IMG/VR virus record: IMGVR_UViG_3300037011_000258
Coordinates: 1 to 31,607 of that record
Source: a virus
Length of the DNA stretch: 31,607 nt
Direction: 5' to 3' (one strand)
In this document: positions 1 to 7,039 of the stretch, piece after piece
Layout of the letters: each line of letters opens with the position of its first letter
Position numbering within the stretch: position 1 is the first letter of the stretch
Notes under the pieces: generated by a model
What the model saw: the letters and a program-made list of their open reading frames with translations, nothing else
Told to the model about the DNA's origin: nothing
The model's database searches: none
Program-made: the position numbers and the translations under genes

Positions 1-161
1 CGGGTGTAGTCGTCGAACGACGTGACCAACGTGGCCGTGTCCTCCGGGCCGCGCTGCGCCATCCCGATGACCCCCATGTTCGAGGTCGAGACGCCCTGGA
101 TGACCTGGGCAGACGAGGGAACCTCCTCGATGAAGATTCCAGGCGACAGAAGCTCGGGCAT
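1..161 (-). CDS. Tail sheath protein, N-terminus (runs off window)
   Basis: This is the first 53 codons of a contractile-tail sheath protein; the rest lies beyond the left window edge. The start MPELLSPGIFIEEVPSSAQV, followed by a GVSTSN segment and GMAQRGPED, matches the well-known N-terminal signature of myovirus sheath proteins (xLSPGVYxEExxxG, then a GV-T segment, then xGxAxxGP). The sheath polymerises around the tail tube and contracts to drive infection. AAGGAG lies 7 bases before the ATG, so the start is secure. It is the last gene of the neck and tail-connector operon seen here, 15 bases after a proline-rich gene. A contractile tail agrees with the T4-like head genes upstream. Confidence 0.85.
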   Translation of the reverse strand, partial: MPELLSPGIFIEEVPSSAQVIQGVSTSNMGVIGMAQRGPEDTATLVTSFDDYT

Positions 162-176
162 CGGCTCGCTCCTTCT

Positions 177-617
177 CTATCCACGCCGGCGACGACGACC
201 CACCCACGCAGGGGCCTCCGGGGGAGGCTCCTCGGGGGGCGGGGTAGCGGCCAGAGCAGTTTCTGCTGTGGTCGGAGTGGGCTCCTCGACGGCAACCGGG
301 GGAGCCACAGGAAGCGGCTCCTCGACCACCGCGACCGGGGGAGGTGGTGGGGGTGCCACGACCGGGGGCGAGATTTCCACCACCGGCGGGGGCACCACCA
401 CAGGCACCGGGGCCGGCGGCGACGCGAAGGTCGGGAGAGCCGTGGGGGCTTCGGTGCTCAGAGGCACCAGCAAGCCCTTCTGCTTCAGGAACTGCACGCC
501 CGCCGTCATCTCGTCCGCTGCCGTGATCTCGACTGTTCCCTTGGGAGCCACCAACGCCGCGCCACTGGGCAACGGCACCGACAGGCCCATCTTCGACTTG
601 TTGAAGAACAGCGTCAT
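177..617 (-). CDS. Hypothetical protein with Pro/Val-rich C-terminal half
   Basis: This 146-residue protein is of unknown function. Residues 1-53 look folded: a short N-terminus, then VPLPSGAALVAPKGTVEITA and a short helix ending in FLKQKGLLVPL. From about residue 60 it becomes low-complexity Pro/Val/Ala/Glu with a PPPPPP run, ending in RRRRRG. Such tails are usually flexible and may be repeated binding sites or linkers in the virion. It sits between a structural-looking gene (3 bases upstream) and the tail sheath gene, so a small tail or neck protein is likely. No catalytic motif or signal peptide is visible. A plus-strand open frame over the same DNA has no supporting signals. Confidence 0.7.
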   Translation of the reverse strand: MTLFFNKSKMGLSVPLPSGAALVAPKGTVEITAADEMTAGVQFLKQKGLLVPLSTEAPTALPTFASPPAPVPVVVPPPVVEISPPVVAPPPPPPVAVVEEPLPVAPPVAVEEPTPTTAETALAATPPPEEPPPEAPAWVGRRRRRG

Positions 618-620
618 CGG

Positions 621-1352
621 CTACCTCATCCGCCAGGAGCGCACCACCGGCGGGCTCGTCACGGCGCGGCGCACCACCGGATCGTGAAGATCGAGTTCGC
701 CTTCGACGCGCAGCGTGACGGTGAAGCCGAGCGTGCGGTCGGCCACGTCCATCACATCGTCCATCGGCGAGATGCCCTCCATGAACGCCTCGTAGGTACG
801 GATCGCCTGCAAGCTATCCTTTAGTACCACACGACAGTAGGGCGGGTAAACCCTCAAGACGTAGTCCAGCAGGCGATTCGTGTGGTTCCGCGAGCGCAGG
901 GCCCCTCGGTAGCGAGCCGAGATTTGGAGGGAGTACATCAGGTCGAACGGGACGGCCTGCTGCAACTCCTCGTAGCGGTCGAAGCCGGTCTGCGTGACGC
1001 CGTGCATGGTGACGCTGGCCGGAAGACCGCTCGTAGAAGGCGCCCGGTACTGGTTCGTGCCGGGGTGCCAGCGTTGCATCGCCGGGGAGATGTCGTCGCG
1101 CCGGACCATCAGCACCGGGAGCTTGTACTTCTCGTACACGTCCTCGGGGAACGAAAAGGTGACGGGCACACCAGGGGCTCCGGGCGGCGGGCAGATGCCG
1201 TCCACCTGGAGCCAGTAGTTGTCGCCGTCGATGAACGCTCCCAAGGTTTCCACCACGCCCTGGTCGAAATCCCGCAGCCCGACCGTCCCCGTGCGCGCGC
1301 GTCCTTCGACGCTCGCTTGGTAGCGGTCGAACTCGGCCGAGGGGATGGTCAC
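621..1352 (-). CDS. Putative virion structural protein (tail/neck connector)
   Basis: This 243-residue protein is of unknown family, starting at GTG 9 bases after the upstream gene. The SD is weak, so the start is less sure than most. The sequence is mixed alpha/beta and soluble, with a Tyr-rich conserved-looking C-terminal half: NRLLDYVLRVYPPY, then a helix with KDSLQAIRTYEAF, then RTLGFTVTLRVEGELDLHDP. Its place immediately before the tail sheath region and after the neck genes suggests a tail-terminator or connector role, the slot held by gp15 in T4. That is inference from gene order; I see no diagnostic motif. Confidence 0.75.
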   Translation of the reverse strand: MTIPSAEFDRYQASVEGRARTGTVGLRDFDQGVVETLGAFIDGDNYWLQVDGICPPPGAPGVPVTFSFPEDVYEKYKLPVLMVRRDDISPAMQRWHPGTNQYRAPSTSGLPASVTMHGVTQTGFDRYEELQQAVPFDLMYSLQISARYRGALRSRNHTNRLLDYVLRVYPPYCRVVLKDSLQAIRTYEAFMEGISPMDDVMDVADRTLGFTVTLRVEGELDLHDPVVRRAVTSPPVVRSWRMR

Positions 1353-1361
1353 CGTCGGACG

Positions 1362-1751
1362 CTAGGCGGACATCTCGATGGCGGCCTCGATGACCCTCGC
1401 CTGGAGGCCCACCGACTTCGCCTTGCCCATCCACGTCGCCAGCATCTGCTCCGTCGCCTCGTCCTCGGGGAACGGCGGCAGGAGGCCCTCCTCGCCCAGC
1501 TCGTCGATCACGTCGAAGACGAGGCCGATGGCGTCGTCCTCCTCGAAGTCGTAGTCGGCTTCGAGCTTGGAGATCATGGCGTTGAGGTACAGGTCGAGAG
1601 CGTCCTCGACATCGGTGACGTTCTCGGCCTCGCCCTCGCCCGCCTCGCCCGAGGCGTGCGCGTCGGAACCGGAGCTTGCCGTCTCCGGGCCGAAAGCGTT
1701 CTCCAGACGGAGCCGGATCTCGTCGAGCACGGCGTTGATCTGCGGCGTCAT
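1362..1751 (-). CDS. Hypothetical acidic protein
   Basis: This 129-residue, strongly acidic protein has no recognised domain. An N-terminal helix (INAVLDEIRLRLENAF) is followed by a Gly/Ala/Glu/Ser-rich linker at about residues 24-44. A helical C-terminal part carries acidic clusters (DYDFEEDDAIGLVFDVIDEL) and ends in an amphipathic helix. A strong SD, GGAGG followed by TAGGAGA directly before the ATG, supports the start. It lies inside the tail-connector operon, 24 bases after the 276-residue gene. It may be a structural partner or assembly chaperone, but nothing in the sequence proves this. Confidence 0.72.
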   Translation of the reverse strand: MTPQINAVLDEIRLRLENAFGPETASSGSDAHASGEAGEGEAENVTDVEDALDLYLNAMISKLEADYDFEEDDAIGLVFDVIDELGEEGLLPPFPEDEATEQMLATWMGKAKSVGLQARVIEAAIEMSA

Positions 1752-1775
1752 TCTCCTACCTCCTGGTACGGCTTC

Positions 1776-2606
1776 TCAGAACCGCACATTGAGCTTCTGC
1801 TGAAACGGCATGAAGGACGTGGCGTCCTGAACTCGAATCCGGTGCGCGGTGCGTGGCGGCCACTTACGCCACCCCATGAACTTGGGCTTGGTCAGTGCAG
1901 CTTGGAGCCCCGGCATCCTCCGCAGCATACCCTGAAACCCGGTCTGAAGGAACTGCCGAAGTGCAGGCCGCCAATGGGGCTTGGGCTGCATCCCCAACCC
2001 GAACTCCAACCGCAGCGCCTCGAAGGCCACGTCGGGCAGCGCCTTGGAGTGGCGGGACAGCTTGGGCTTGGTGCCCTTCTTGGCCGGGAGCACCCCACAG
2101 CGCGACAGCTCCTTGCGCCACTGGGGACGGTCCCGCTTGCGCTGCTCGCCGATCTTGGTGACCTCGCGACCGTTCACGCGGCGCATGATCACCAGCGCCT
2201 CGCGCTTCTTCGGCATGAACGGCAGCGTGTCGAGCGTCCACGGGTTGTACTTCTCCAAGACCTCGATCTGCGGAGGAGTCCTCGCCAACCGGCGACGGGG
2301 GCGAATGTATAGCACTACCTTCTGCGAGTCAACCTGACGAACCCGCCGCGCCCCGGGCTTGGATCGAATCGCGTAGGCGGCCCCCTCCTCCGGGTTCACC
2401 CCGGACACCCGCACCACCTCCAAGCTATTCGCGTAGGTGCTGTAGTCGTCCTTGGTCGGGATGCGCTCGACGACCCGGGCGCACACCTCGGTCGCCGCCT
2501 GGTAGGCCAGCATCCCCAGCAGCTTGTTCACCCTGGGGTTCCACTCCTGGCGTCGCAGGAACTTCTGGGCCTGCTTGAAGCCCTCGTTGGGGGTCACCCG
2601 GATCAT
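1776..2606 (-). CDS. Putative neck/tail-completion protein, basic
   Basis: This 276-residue basic protein starts inside the stop of the upstream gene (ATGA overlap of 4 bases), indicating translational coupling. The N-terminal 100 residues contain a helix, the segment DDYSTYANSLEVVRVSG and then AYAIRSKPGARR. That pattern loosely recalls HK97 gp10-like neck proteins, though the resemblance is too weak for a firm call. The remainder is Arg/Lys/Trp-rich (RRRLARTPPQ, KPKFMGWRKWPPR). Position among head-tail connector genes supports a structural role. No enzymatic motif is visible. Confidence 0.72.
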   Translation of the reverse strand: MIRVTPNEGFKQAQKFLRRQEWNPRVNKLLGMLAYQAATEVCARVVERIPTKDDYSTYANSLEVVRVSGVNPEEGAAYAIRSKPGARRVRQVDSQKVVLYIRPRRRLARTPPQIEVLEKYNPWTLDTLPFMPKKREALVIMRRVNGREVTKIGEQRKRDRPQWRKELSRCGVLPAKKGTKPKLSRHSKALPDVAFEALRLEFGLGMQPKPHWRPALRQFLQTGFQGMLRRMPGLQAALTKPKFMGWRKWPPRTAHRIRVQDATSFMPFQQKLNVRF

Positions 2607-3064
2607 TTACCCGTCTGGTCCTCGGCCGCGAACTCCGCCTCGGTCTCGGCGATGGCGGTGAACAGCGACTTGCGGGGTGGGGGGAGAGGCTGGACCAACG
2701 GCTGGTTGTCGACGGCGGTGGTGAGATCGGTGACGCGCGGGGGCTCCTTGCCGACGGGAGCGAGCCGCTGGAACAACTGGATGTGCTGCTGGCAGACCCC
2801 GATGAGCTTGGGGTTCTGGCCGACGCGGATGGCGCGGGTCGACTTGTCCCCGCACACGAAGCAGAACAGCTTGAAGGCTTCGGGAGTGAGGGGCCCCCGG
2901 TACTCGTGGAAGGTGCCCCCGCCGAGCGGCGAACAGCAGCCGGAGGTCGCCAAGCAGCGCGGTAGCTGCCGCGCCTTGGCGGCCCAGTGGCGTTCGCAGG
3001 TAGCGCAGACGGCGGCCAGCCCGCCCGCTACCTCCAGCGCCACCGCTACGGGATCGAAGGGCAT
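2603..3064 (-). CDS. Cys-rich putative zinc-binding protein in virion operon
   Basis: This 153-residue protein has paired cysteines and histidines typical of a structural zinc site: C20-x2-C23-x2-H26, C37 with C43/C44, C68-x2-C71 (CFVCGDKS) and C91-x2-H94 (CQQH). The spacing suggests one or two zinc-ribbon or treble-clef folds. The C-terminal 50 residues are Pro-rich, then acidic and helical. Its function is unknown; the site may stabilise a small virion or assembly protein. It is translationally coupled to the downstream 276-residue gene by a 4-base ATGA overlap. The SD is weak, 3 bases after the preceding stop, suggesting dependence on upstream translation. Confidence 0.75.
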   Translation of the reverse strand: MPFDPVAVALEVAGGLAAVCATCERHWAAKARQLPRCLATSGCCSPLGGGTFHEYRGPLTPEAFKLFCFVCGDKSTRAIRVGQNPKLIGVCQQHIQLFQRLAPVGKEPPRVTDLTTAVDNQPLVQPLPPPRKSLFTAIAETEAEFAAEDQTGK

Positions 3065-3067
3065 GAA

Positions 3068-3334
3068 CTACTCGCGGGCCGCCTTGGTGCCCGCGCGCGC
3101 GATCTTCGTCGCCTTGCCGGTCTGCGCCATCATCTTCATGCCGCGCTTGAGGATGCCGGGCTTCATCGCCAGCTTCTTCAGCATCGCCGCCAGCTCCGCC
3201 TGGTCGGTGATGCCCAGGGCGTCGGCCCCCAGCGCCACGTGCTGCGCGAGGTCGAGCAGCTTGGGCTCCGCCTCCTCACCCTCCGGCTCGGTGGCCTCGA
3301 TCAACTTCGTCATGCGTGCGCGGATGTCGCTCAT
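3068..3334 (-). CDS. Small helical basic protein, unknown
   Basis: This 88-residue, almost wholly helical protein has an N-terminal ARMTKLIEATEPEGEE segment. A central helix (TDQAELAAMLKKLAMK) is followed by a Lys/Met/Ala-rich basic C-terminus (LKRGMKMMAQTGKATKIARA). AGGAG lies 6 bases before the ATG. No family is recognised. Its place between a neck-like gene and the zinc-binding protein makes a minor structural or assembly role plausible. The basic tail could contact DNA or an acidic partner, which is inference only. Confidence 0.68.
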   Translation of the reverse strand: MSDIRARMTKLIEATEPEGEEAEPKLLDLAQHVALGADALGITDQAELAAMLKKLAMKPGILKRGMKMMAQTGKATKIARAGTKAARE

Positions 3335-3346
3335 GGTCGCTCCTGG

Positions 3347-3931
3347 TTAGGGCGGCGACAGACGCCGCTCCGGGGTGAACTCGGTGCGCCTTCTCACGTT
3401 GATGCTGAAGCCCGTGAAGTAGGCGGTGTCGTTGATGTGCCCCTGGTCGTCCACATCGACGGCGTCGAAGTAGTACCCCGCGCCGGGGATGGGCTCGTTG
3501 TTCGTCGCCGCGTTGGTGTTGAAGTAGGGGTTGTCCCAGATGCGGAACACGTCCCCTTCGTTCGGGTAGGGGGCCCCGATGTCGTCCAGCGCCTTGCGGG
3601 CGATGTAGAAGGTGGCCTCGAAGGTGGACTTGAAGCCCTCCTCCCGCACTTCAGGCGTGCTCGACGGCCAGTCGGCGTACCCCTTGAGCCGGAAGGGCCC
3701 CAAGAAGACCCGCTGTGCGGGCTCGTCGTAGAGAGGGTCGCGGACCCGCGTGGGGTCCAGCGGGTAGAAGTCCATCTCCGTACCCGCGATCTGGTTGATC
3801 TCCTGCGCGACCGTGTCGAACAGGAACGCCTCCTCGGCCCCGAGCGTGAACCCGTCCGGGCCGCACGTCGGCAACTTCGGCGGGCACTTCGCCTGCGGCG
3901 GGCAGGAGGGACGAACGGTCTTGCAGGTCAT
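3347..3931 (-). CDS. Putative neck protein (gp14-like position)
   Basis: This 194-residue protein begins with a Cys/Pro-rich segment: five cysteines in the first 23 residues (C3, C10, C16, C23 and neighbours), possibly metal-binding. The body has VAQEINQIAGTEMDFYPLDP followed by RVRDPLYDEP, then FLGPFRLKGYADWPSS and a beta-rich C-terminus. The pattern of a helix, then FYPLDP, then RDPLYDE resembles phage neck or head-completion proteins of T4-like viruses as I remember them, but the match is not conclusive. It follows a gp13-like gene and a 59-codon gene, the order expected of neck components. The start SD is weak. Confidence 0.7.
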   Translation of the reverse strand: MTCKTVRPSCPPQAKCPPKLPTCGPDGFTLGAEEAFLFDTVAQEINQIAGTEMDFYPLDPTRVRDPLYDEPAQRVFLGPFRLKGYADWPSSTPEVREEGFKSTFEATFYIARKALDDIGAPYPNEGDVFRIWDNPYFNTNAATNNEPIPGAGYYFDAVDVDDQGHINDTAYFTGFSINVRRRTEFTPERRLSPP

Positions 3932-3955
3932 CGACGCACGACCACGTGGTCGCCT

Positions 3956-4135
3956 CTACCGCTTCCTCGACTTCTCGAAGGCCGCCACCATCTCACGGAA
4001 GGCCCGGAGTTTGCTCTCCTCCGAGGGTGGGGGCAGGGAGTCGTCGGGAAAGAGCACCTTCTGCATGAGCGGCAGGGACTCGCCCTGCACCAGCGCGCTC
4101 ACGGAGATCAAGGGGTAGTTCGGCCGTCGTTCCAT
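3956..4135 (-). CDS. Small protein, 59 residues, in neck operon
   Basis: This 59-codon open frame fills what would otherwise be a 218-base gap between two neck genes. It begins MERRPNYPLISVSALVQGES and ends in a charged helix, KLRAFREMVAAFEKSRKR. GAGG lies 5 bases before the ATG, and the ORF starts 14 bases after the upstream stop, matching the tight packing of its neighbours. Its charge pattern and helical C-terminus look like a real protein. Function unknown; a small assembly or neck factor is the natural guess. Confidence 0.65.
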   Translation of the reverse strand: MERRPNYPLISVSALVQGESLPLMQKVLFPDDSLPPPSEESKLRAFREMVAAFEKSRKR

Positions 4136-4149
4136 GCAGTCCTCGGTGT

Positions 4150-4896
4150 CTAGCCCGTCACGAACCCCATCGGGTAGCCGCTCGCGGCCAGCTCCTCATT
4201 GAGCGCCTCGATCTCCGAGTTAGCTTCTTCCAAAAGCCGCTCCCCGTCAAGCGTCACGCTGCCGTGCGCCGAGGGGTACTCGCTGTACTTCGACCGGATG
4301 CGCCCCAAGTCCATCTTCGCCCGCGCCAGCGCGTACCGCTTCACGATTTCGTGGTCGCGCTGATTGAGCTGGTCGAGGTAGACGTAGCAGGGCTTGAAGT
4401 CGATGATGACCGCAGCGTCGACCTTGGGCTTGGGGTACAGGTAGAGCCGCCGGTCCTGCTGCCGCCACTCCGGCTCCGCCCCGAGGATGCGCTTCGCCAC
4501 CTCGACGTACTGGAGCGTCTGGGTGAGGCTGGAGTAGAGCCCCACCGAGGACGGGGCCGCGAACACATCGTAGGGCACCTTCTCGTCGAGCAGGATGTAC
4601 GGCGAGAAGATCATGGAGATGTCGAAGGGGGACACGGGGAACGCCAAGTCCAGCACCGTGTCCACCTCGTCGGGAAGGTCGTACTCCGTCTGCCCCGAGT
4701 TGACCTTGATGAGGGCCTGCTTCACCATGCCCTTCTTGGCGACGAACCACCGCAGCGCCTGCTCCACGTCGTCGTTGAGGTGGTCGTCGCACAGCTCGAT
4801 CTTCAGGAATGGGGCCCCGAGCCGCCGCAGTATCCACTGCTTCAGATCCTCCACGTTCATCAGATGGCAGGGCGACGCGCTCGGCTGACAGGCCAC
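4150..4896 (-). CDS. Head-tail adaptor/neck protein (gp13-like)
   Basis: This 248-residue protein starts at GTG, with GGAG 8 bases upstream. The N-terminal part has NVEDLKQWILRRLGAP, then KIELCDDHLNDDVEQALRWF, then QTEYDLPDEVDTVLDL. This order (a helix, an acidic IxxDDxLxxxVExAL helix, then a xYDLP strand) is the pattern of T4 gp13-type and related head-tail connector proteins. The middle is beta-rich (RRLYLYPKPKVDAAVIIDFK). The C-terminus is helical (ERLLEEANSEIEALNEELAAS). These proteins dock under the portal to close the filled head. It lies second in the operon downstream of the promoter near 5400. An in-frame ATG 12 codons later lacks an SD. Confidence 0.68.
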   Translation of the reverse strand: MACQPSASPCHLMNVEDLKQWILRRLGAPFLKIELCDDHLNDDVEQALRWFVAKKGMVKQALIKVNSGQTEYDLPDEVDTVLDLAFPVSPFDISMIFSPYILLDEKVPYDVFAAPSSVGLYSSLTQTLQYVEVAKRILGAEPEWRQQDRRLYLYPKPKVDAAVIIDFKPCYVYLDQLNQRDHEIVKRYALARAKMDLGRIRSKYSEYPSAHGSVTLDGERLLEEANSEIEALNEELAASGYPMGFVTG

Positions 4897-4899
4897 AGG

Positions 4900-5379
4900 C
4901 TACTCCTCTGGGGGCAGGGGGACGCTGGCCTCGACCATCACCGCCGCCGCCCCGAACGGCTTCGGCTCGGCCACCCACGAAGCCGCCGGGGCCACCGGCC
5001 GGTCTTCCACCGCTGGAGCCCGCACCTCGCTCCTCAGAGCCACGACCGGGGCCGGAGGCGGCGGGGGCGGGGGCGGTTCCTCGGCCTCCATCTCGACCGT
5101 TTCCGGCTCCACATCCAGCTCCTCGGCCAAGCTCAGCAGCGCCTCCTGCACGGCTTGCATCGACTCGGCCGCTTCGGTCAGCATCTGCACGCAGGACCCC
5201 GCCGAGGTCGCCGCGCGCGCCAGCACCTCGTGGACGCGGCCAGCCGGGAGCGCGCGGGGGGACTGCGGGGGCACCACCACCTCCTCTACTACCGGGGGAA
5301 CCGGAAGGGGAACCGGAACCTCGTCACGTAGCAGCCCCAGGGCTGCGAACTCGTCCAGCACCGTACTAGGCATCGTCAT
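4900..5379 (-). CDS. Hypothetical Pro-rich/helical protein, first gene of neck operon
   Basis: This protein is up to 159 residues long: a short N-terminal helix, a Pro/Val-rich linker, a central helix (residues about 48-90, HEVLARAATSAGSCVQMLTE onward), then an acidic stretch and an eight-proline run. It is of unknown function. GGAGG directly abuts the first ATG, leaving no spacing, whereas a second in-frame ATG at 5373 is 6 bases away, so translation more likely begins at 5373. It is the first gene after the promoter at 5400-5428 and is followed 3 bases later by the gp13-like gene. Helix plus flexible flanks suggests an accessory virion or assembly protein. Confidence 0.7.
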   Translation of the reverse strand: MTMPSTVLDEFAALGLLRDEVPVPLPVPPVVEEVVVPPQSPRALPAGRVHEVLARAATSAGSCVQMLTEAAESMQAVQEALLSLAEELDVEPETVEMEAEEPPPPPPPPAPVVALRSEVRAPAVEDRPVAPAASWVAEPKPFGAAAVMVEASVPLPPEE

Positions 5380-5399
5380 CCTCCGTCCGTGCTGCGCCG

Positions 5400-5428
5400 A
5401 TTATACCCCTCCTCGGCCCGTCCCAAAA
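5400..5428 (-). promoter_or_regulatory. Sigma70-type promoter of neck/tail operon
   Basis: The minus strand carries a perfect -10 TATAAT (5405-5400). A -35-like TTTTGG (5428-5423) gives 17-base spacing; an alternative TTGGGA (5426-5421) gives 15. Transcription would start near 5393, leaving a leader of about 14-20 bases containing GGAGG. It lies directly behind the terminator closing the capsid operon, so the neck and tail-connector genes form a separate transcription unit. Confidence 0.65.
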
Positions 5429-5466
5429 GACGAAAGGCCCCCACCTTGGTAGGCGAGAGCCTTTCC
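5424..5466 (-). terminator. Rho-independent terminator after capsid gene
   Basis: Read on the minus strand, an outer stem GGAAAGGC/GCCTTTC encloses an inner stem CCTACC/GGTGGG around an AA loop and is followed by GTCTTTTG. The stem is strong, and the T-tract is short and interrupted. It sits about 50 bases after the major capsid stop and immediately before the next promoter, as expected of an operon boundary. The 5467-5515 stretch between it and the stop holds no other clear signal. Confidence 0.7.
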
Positions 5467-5515
5467 GACCGGAGCTGGTGACCCCGGAATGAGGCGTGCG
5501 CGGTGCGCCGCCGTG

Positions 5516-7030
5516 CTACAGGTTGAGGACGCGAAGCTGGCCGTAATACTCCGGCCGGAGCAGCTTCTTCGCGTAGCGGGTCCTCATGCCCTTGCGGAAC
5601 GAGAAGTCCGAGGGGTCGAGGAACGTCGGGGTCACCTGGAGCGGGATGTACGGCGCCCAGACGTAGCCCGCGTCGAGGAAGCTGGAGCCCTTGAGCCCGA
5701 TCAGCATCTGGTCGCGGCTGAAGAACGGGTCCTCGTAGACGACCCACTTGTTCATCAGCGTGCCGACCTTGTAGATGCCGTACTGGCCGTGCTGGGTCAG
5801 CGGGCGCGGCATGTCGGCGGGCCCGTAGGGGCTGTCGCCGCCGGACACCCAGAGGGGCCGGAAGTCGCCGTGCGTGGTGAGCTGCGCGAGCAGCGCGCTG
5901 ATCTCCGGCGAGGTGACGATGAAGTTCGCCGGGGCGCGCAGCGTGCGCCGGTGGATGAGGTTCGCCACGGTCGCGATCTGCGTGATGATCGCGCGCAGGT
6001 GGTCGACCTCGCTGATGCCAGCCGGCACCGCGCGGTCGAACGTCGCCGTGGTGGTGGTGCTGTTCTGGAAGACCTCCTGGATGATCTCCCGGTCGATCTC
6101 CAGCGCCATCTCCTGGGCCACCGCCGACACCATCTCGGTCTCGGCGTCCAGCCCGTGGAAGGCCCGGAGGTCCTCGGCGGCCTCGCTCGACCAGAGCGCC
6201 TTCAGGCGGCGCGGCACGGCCTCGACGGCGCACTTCTTGACATCGAGGTTCACCTGCGGAACCTTGGTGTTCAGCTCGCCGTCGTAGTAGTAGTACACCT
6301 TGATCGGGTGTCCGACGAGCGGCGTGCCCTGGAACGTGAAGCCGGTGATGGCCCCGTTCGAGTAGTTGATGCTGCCGCCCGTGAAGCCGCCGGCCGGGGT
6401 GAACACGAAGTTCCCCGCGCCGTCGTCGATGGCCGACTGCACCGTCGCGCCCGTCGCCGGGTTGATGTCGCGGACCTCCACCTGGAAGCCCCGCGAGACA
6501 TCCTTCGGGCGAACCGGGTTGAAGCTCAGCGTGACGCCCAGCGCGATGCCCGCGCCGCCGCCGTAGTCGCCACCCGTCGCCGTCGCGGCGGGCTCACCGT
6601 TGACGTACTCCGAGGAGTAGTCGCGGTCGAAGTCGCGCGGGAAGACGTTCCCGGCCGTCGTGGCACCCTTGGTGGTGCCGTAGACGTAGTCCAGGTAGAA
6701 GACCGCGCCCACCGGGGCGGTCATCGGCTGGACGCTGACCAGCTCGTTGGCGATCAGGTTCGGGAACACGCGGCGGAGCACCGGGAAGATGAACTTGGTG
6801 AACGAGCCGACGTTCACCGTCCGGGTCTCCTCGTTGAGGGACTGGAGGTGCTGCGACTCGTTCTCGAACAGGATCGCCGTCACCCCGAGGGTGTAGCGTT
6901 CGTGGTCGGTGCGGTCGGGGATGCCCTCCAGCATCGGGCCCCACTTCTTGATCAGGGCCTGCACGTAGCCGCGATCCGCGATGGACCGGGCCGAGTCCTC
7001 CAGAATCATCTGTCGAGCTTCCACGTTCAT
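5516..7030 (-). CDS. Major capsid protein, T4 gp23-like
   Basis: This 504-residue protein forms the shell lattice of the head. The diagnostic block is RRVFPNLIANELVSVQPMTA followed by PVGAVFYLDYVYG (about residues 85-118), which matches gp23-type capsid proteins (RRxxPNLIAxxxxxVQPMxxPxGxVF). Residues about 150-275 form a Gly/Thr-rich beta insertion with DDGAGNFVF and INYSNGAITGF, a pattern often seen in insertion domains of large-phage capsid proteins. Candidate gp21-type cleavage sites (L-x-E) are LFE at 54-56 and LNE at 65-67, implying a removable N-terminal propeptide. AAGGAGG abuts the first ATG; the GTG at 7024 has ideal 6-base spacing and may be the true start. It follows the protease-scaffold gene by 9 bases. 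Confidence 0.9.
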   Translation of the reverse strand: MNVEARQMILEDSARSIADRGYVQALIKKWGPMLEGIPDRTDHERYTLGVTAILFENESQHLQSLNEETRTVNVGSFTKFIFPVLRRVFPNLIANELVSVQPMTAPVGAVFYLDYVYGTTKGATTAGNVFPRDFDRDYSSEYVNGEPAATATGGDYGGGAGIALGVTLSFNPVRPKDVSRGFQVEVRDINPATGATVQSAIDDGAGNFVFTPAGGFTGGSINYSNGAITGFTFQGTPLVGHPIKVYYYYDGELNTKVPQVNLDVKKCAVEAVPRRLKALWSSEAAEDLRAFHGLDAETEMVSAVAQEMALEIDREIIQEVFQNSTTTTATFDRAVPAGISEVDHLRAIITQIATVANLIHRRTLRAPANFIVTSPEISALLAQLTTHGDFRPLWVSGGDSPYGPADMPRPLTQHGQYGIYKVGTLMNKWVVYEDPFFSRDQMLIGLKGSSFLDAGYVWAPYIPLQVTPTFLDPSDFSFRKGMRTRYAKKLLRPEYYGQLRVLNL

Positions 7031-7039
7031 CCTCCTTGC

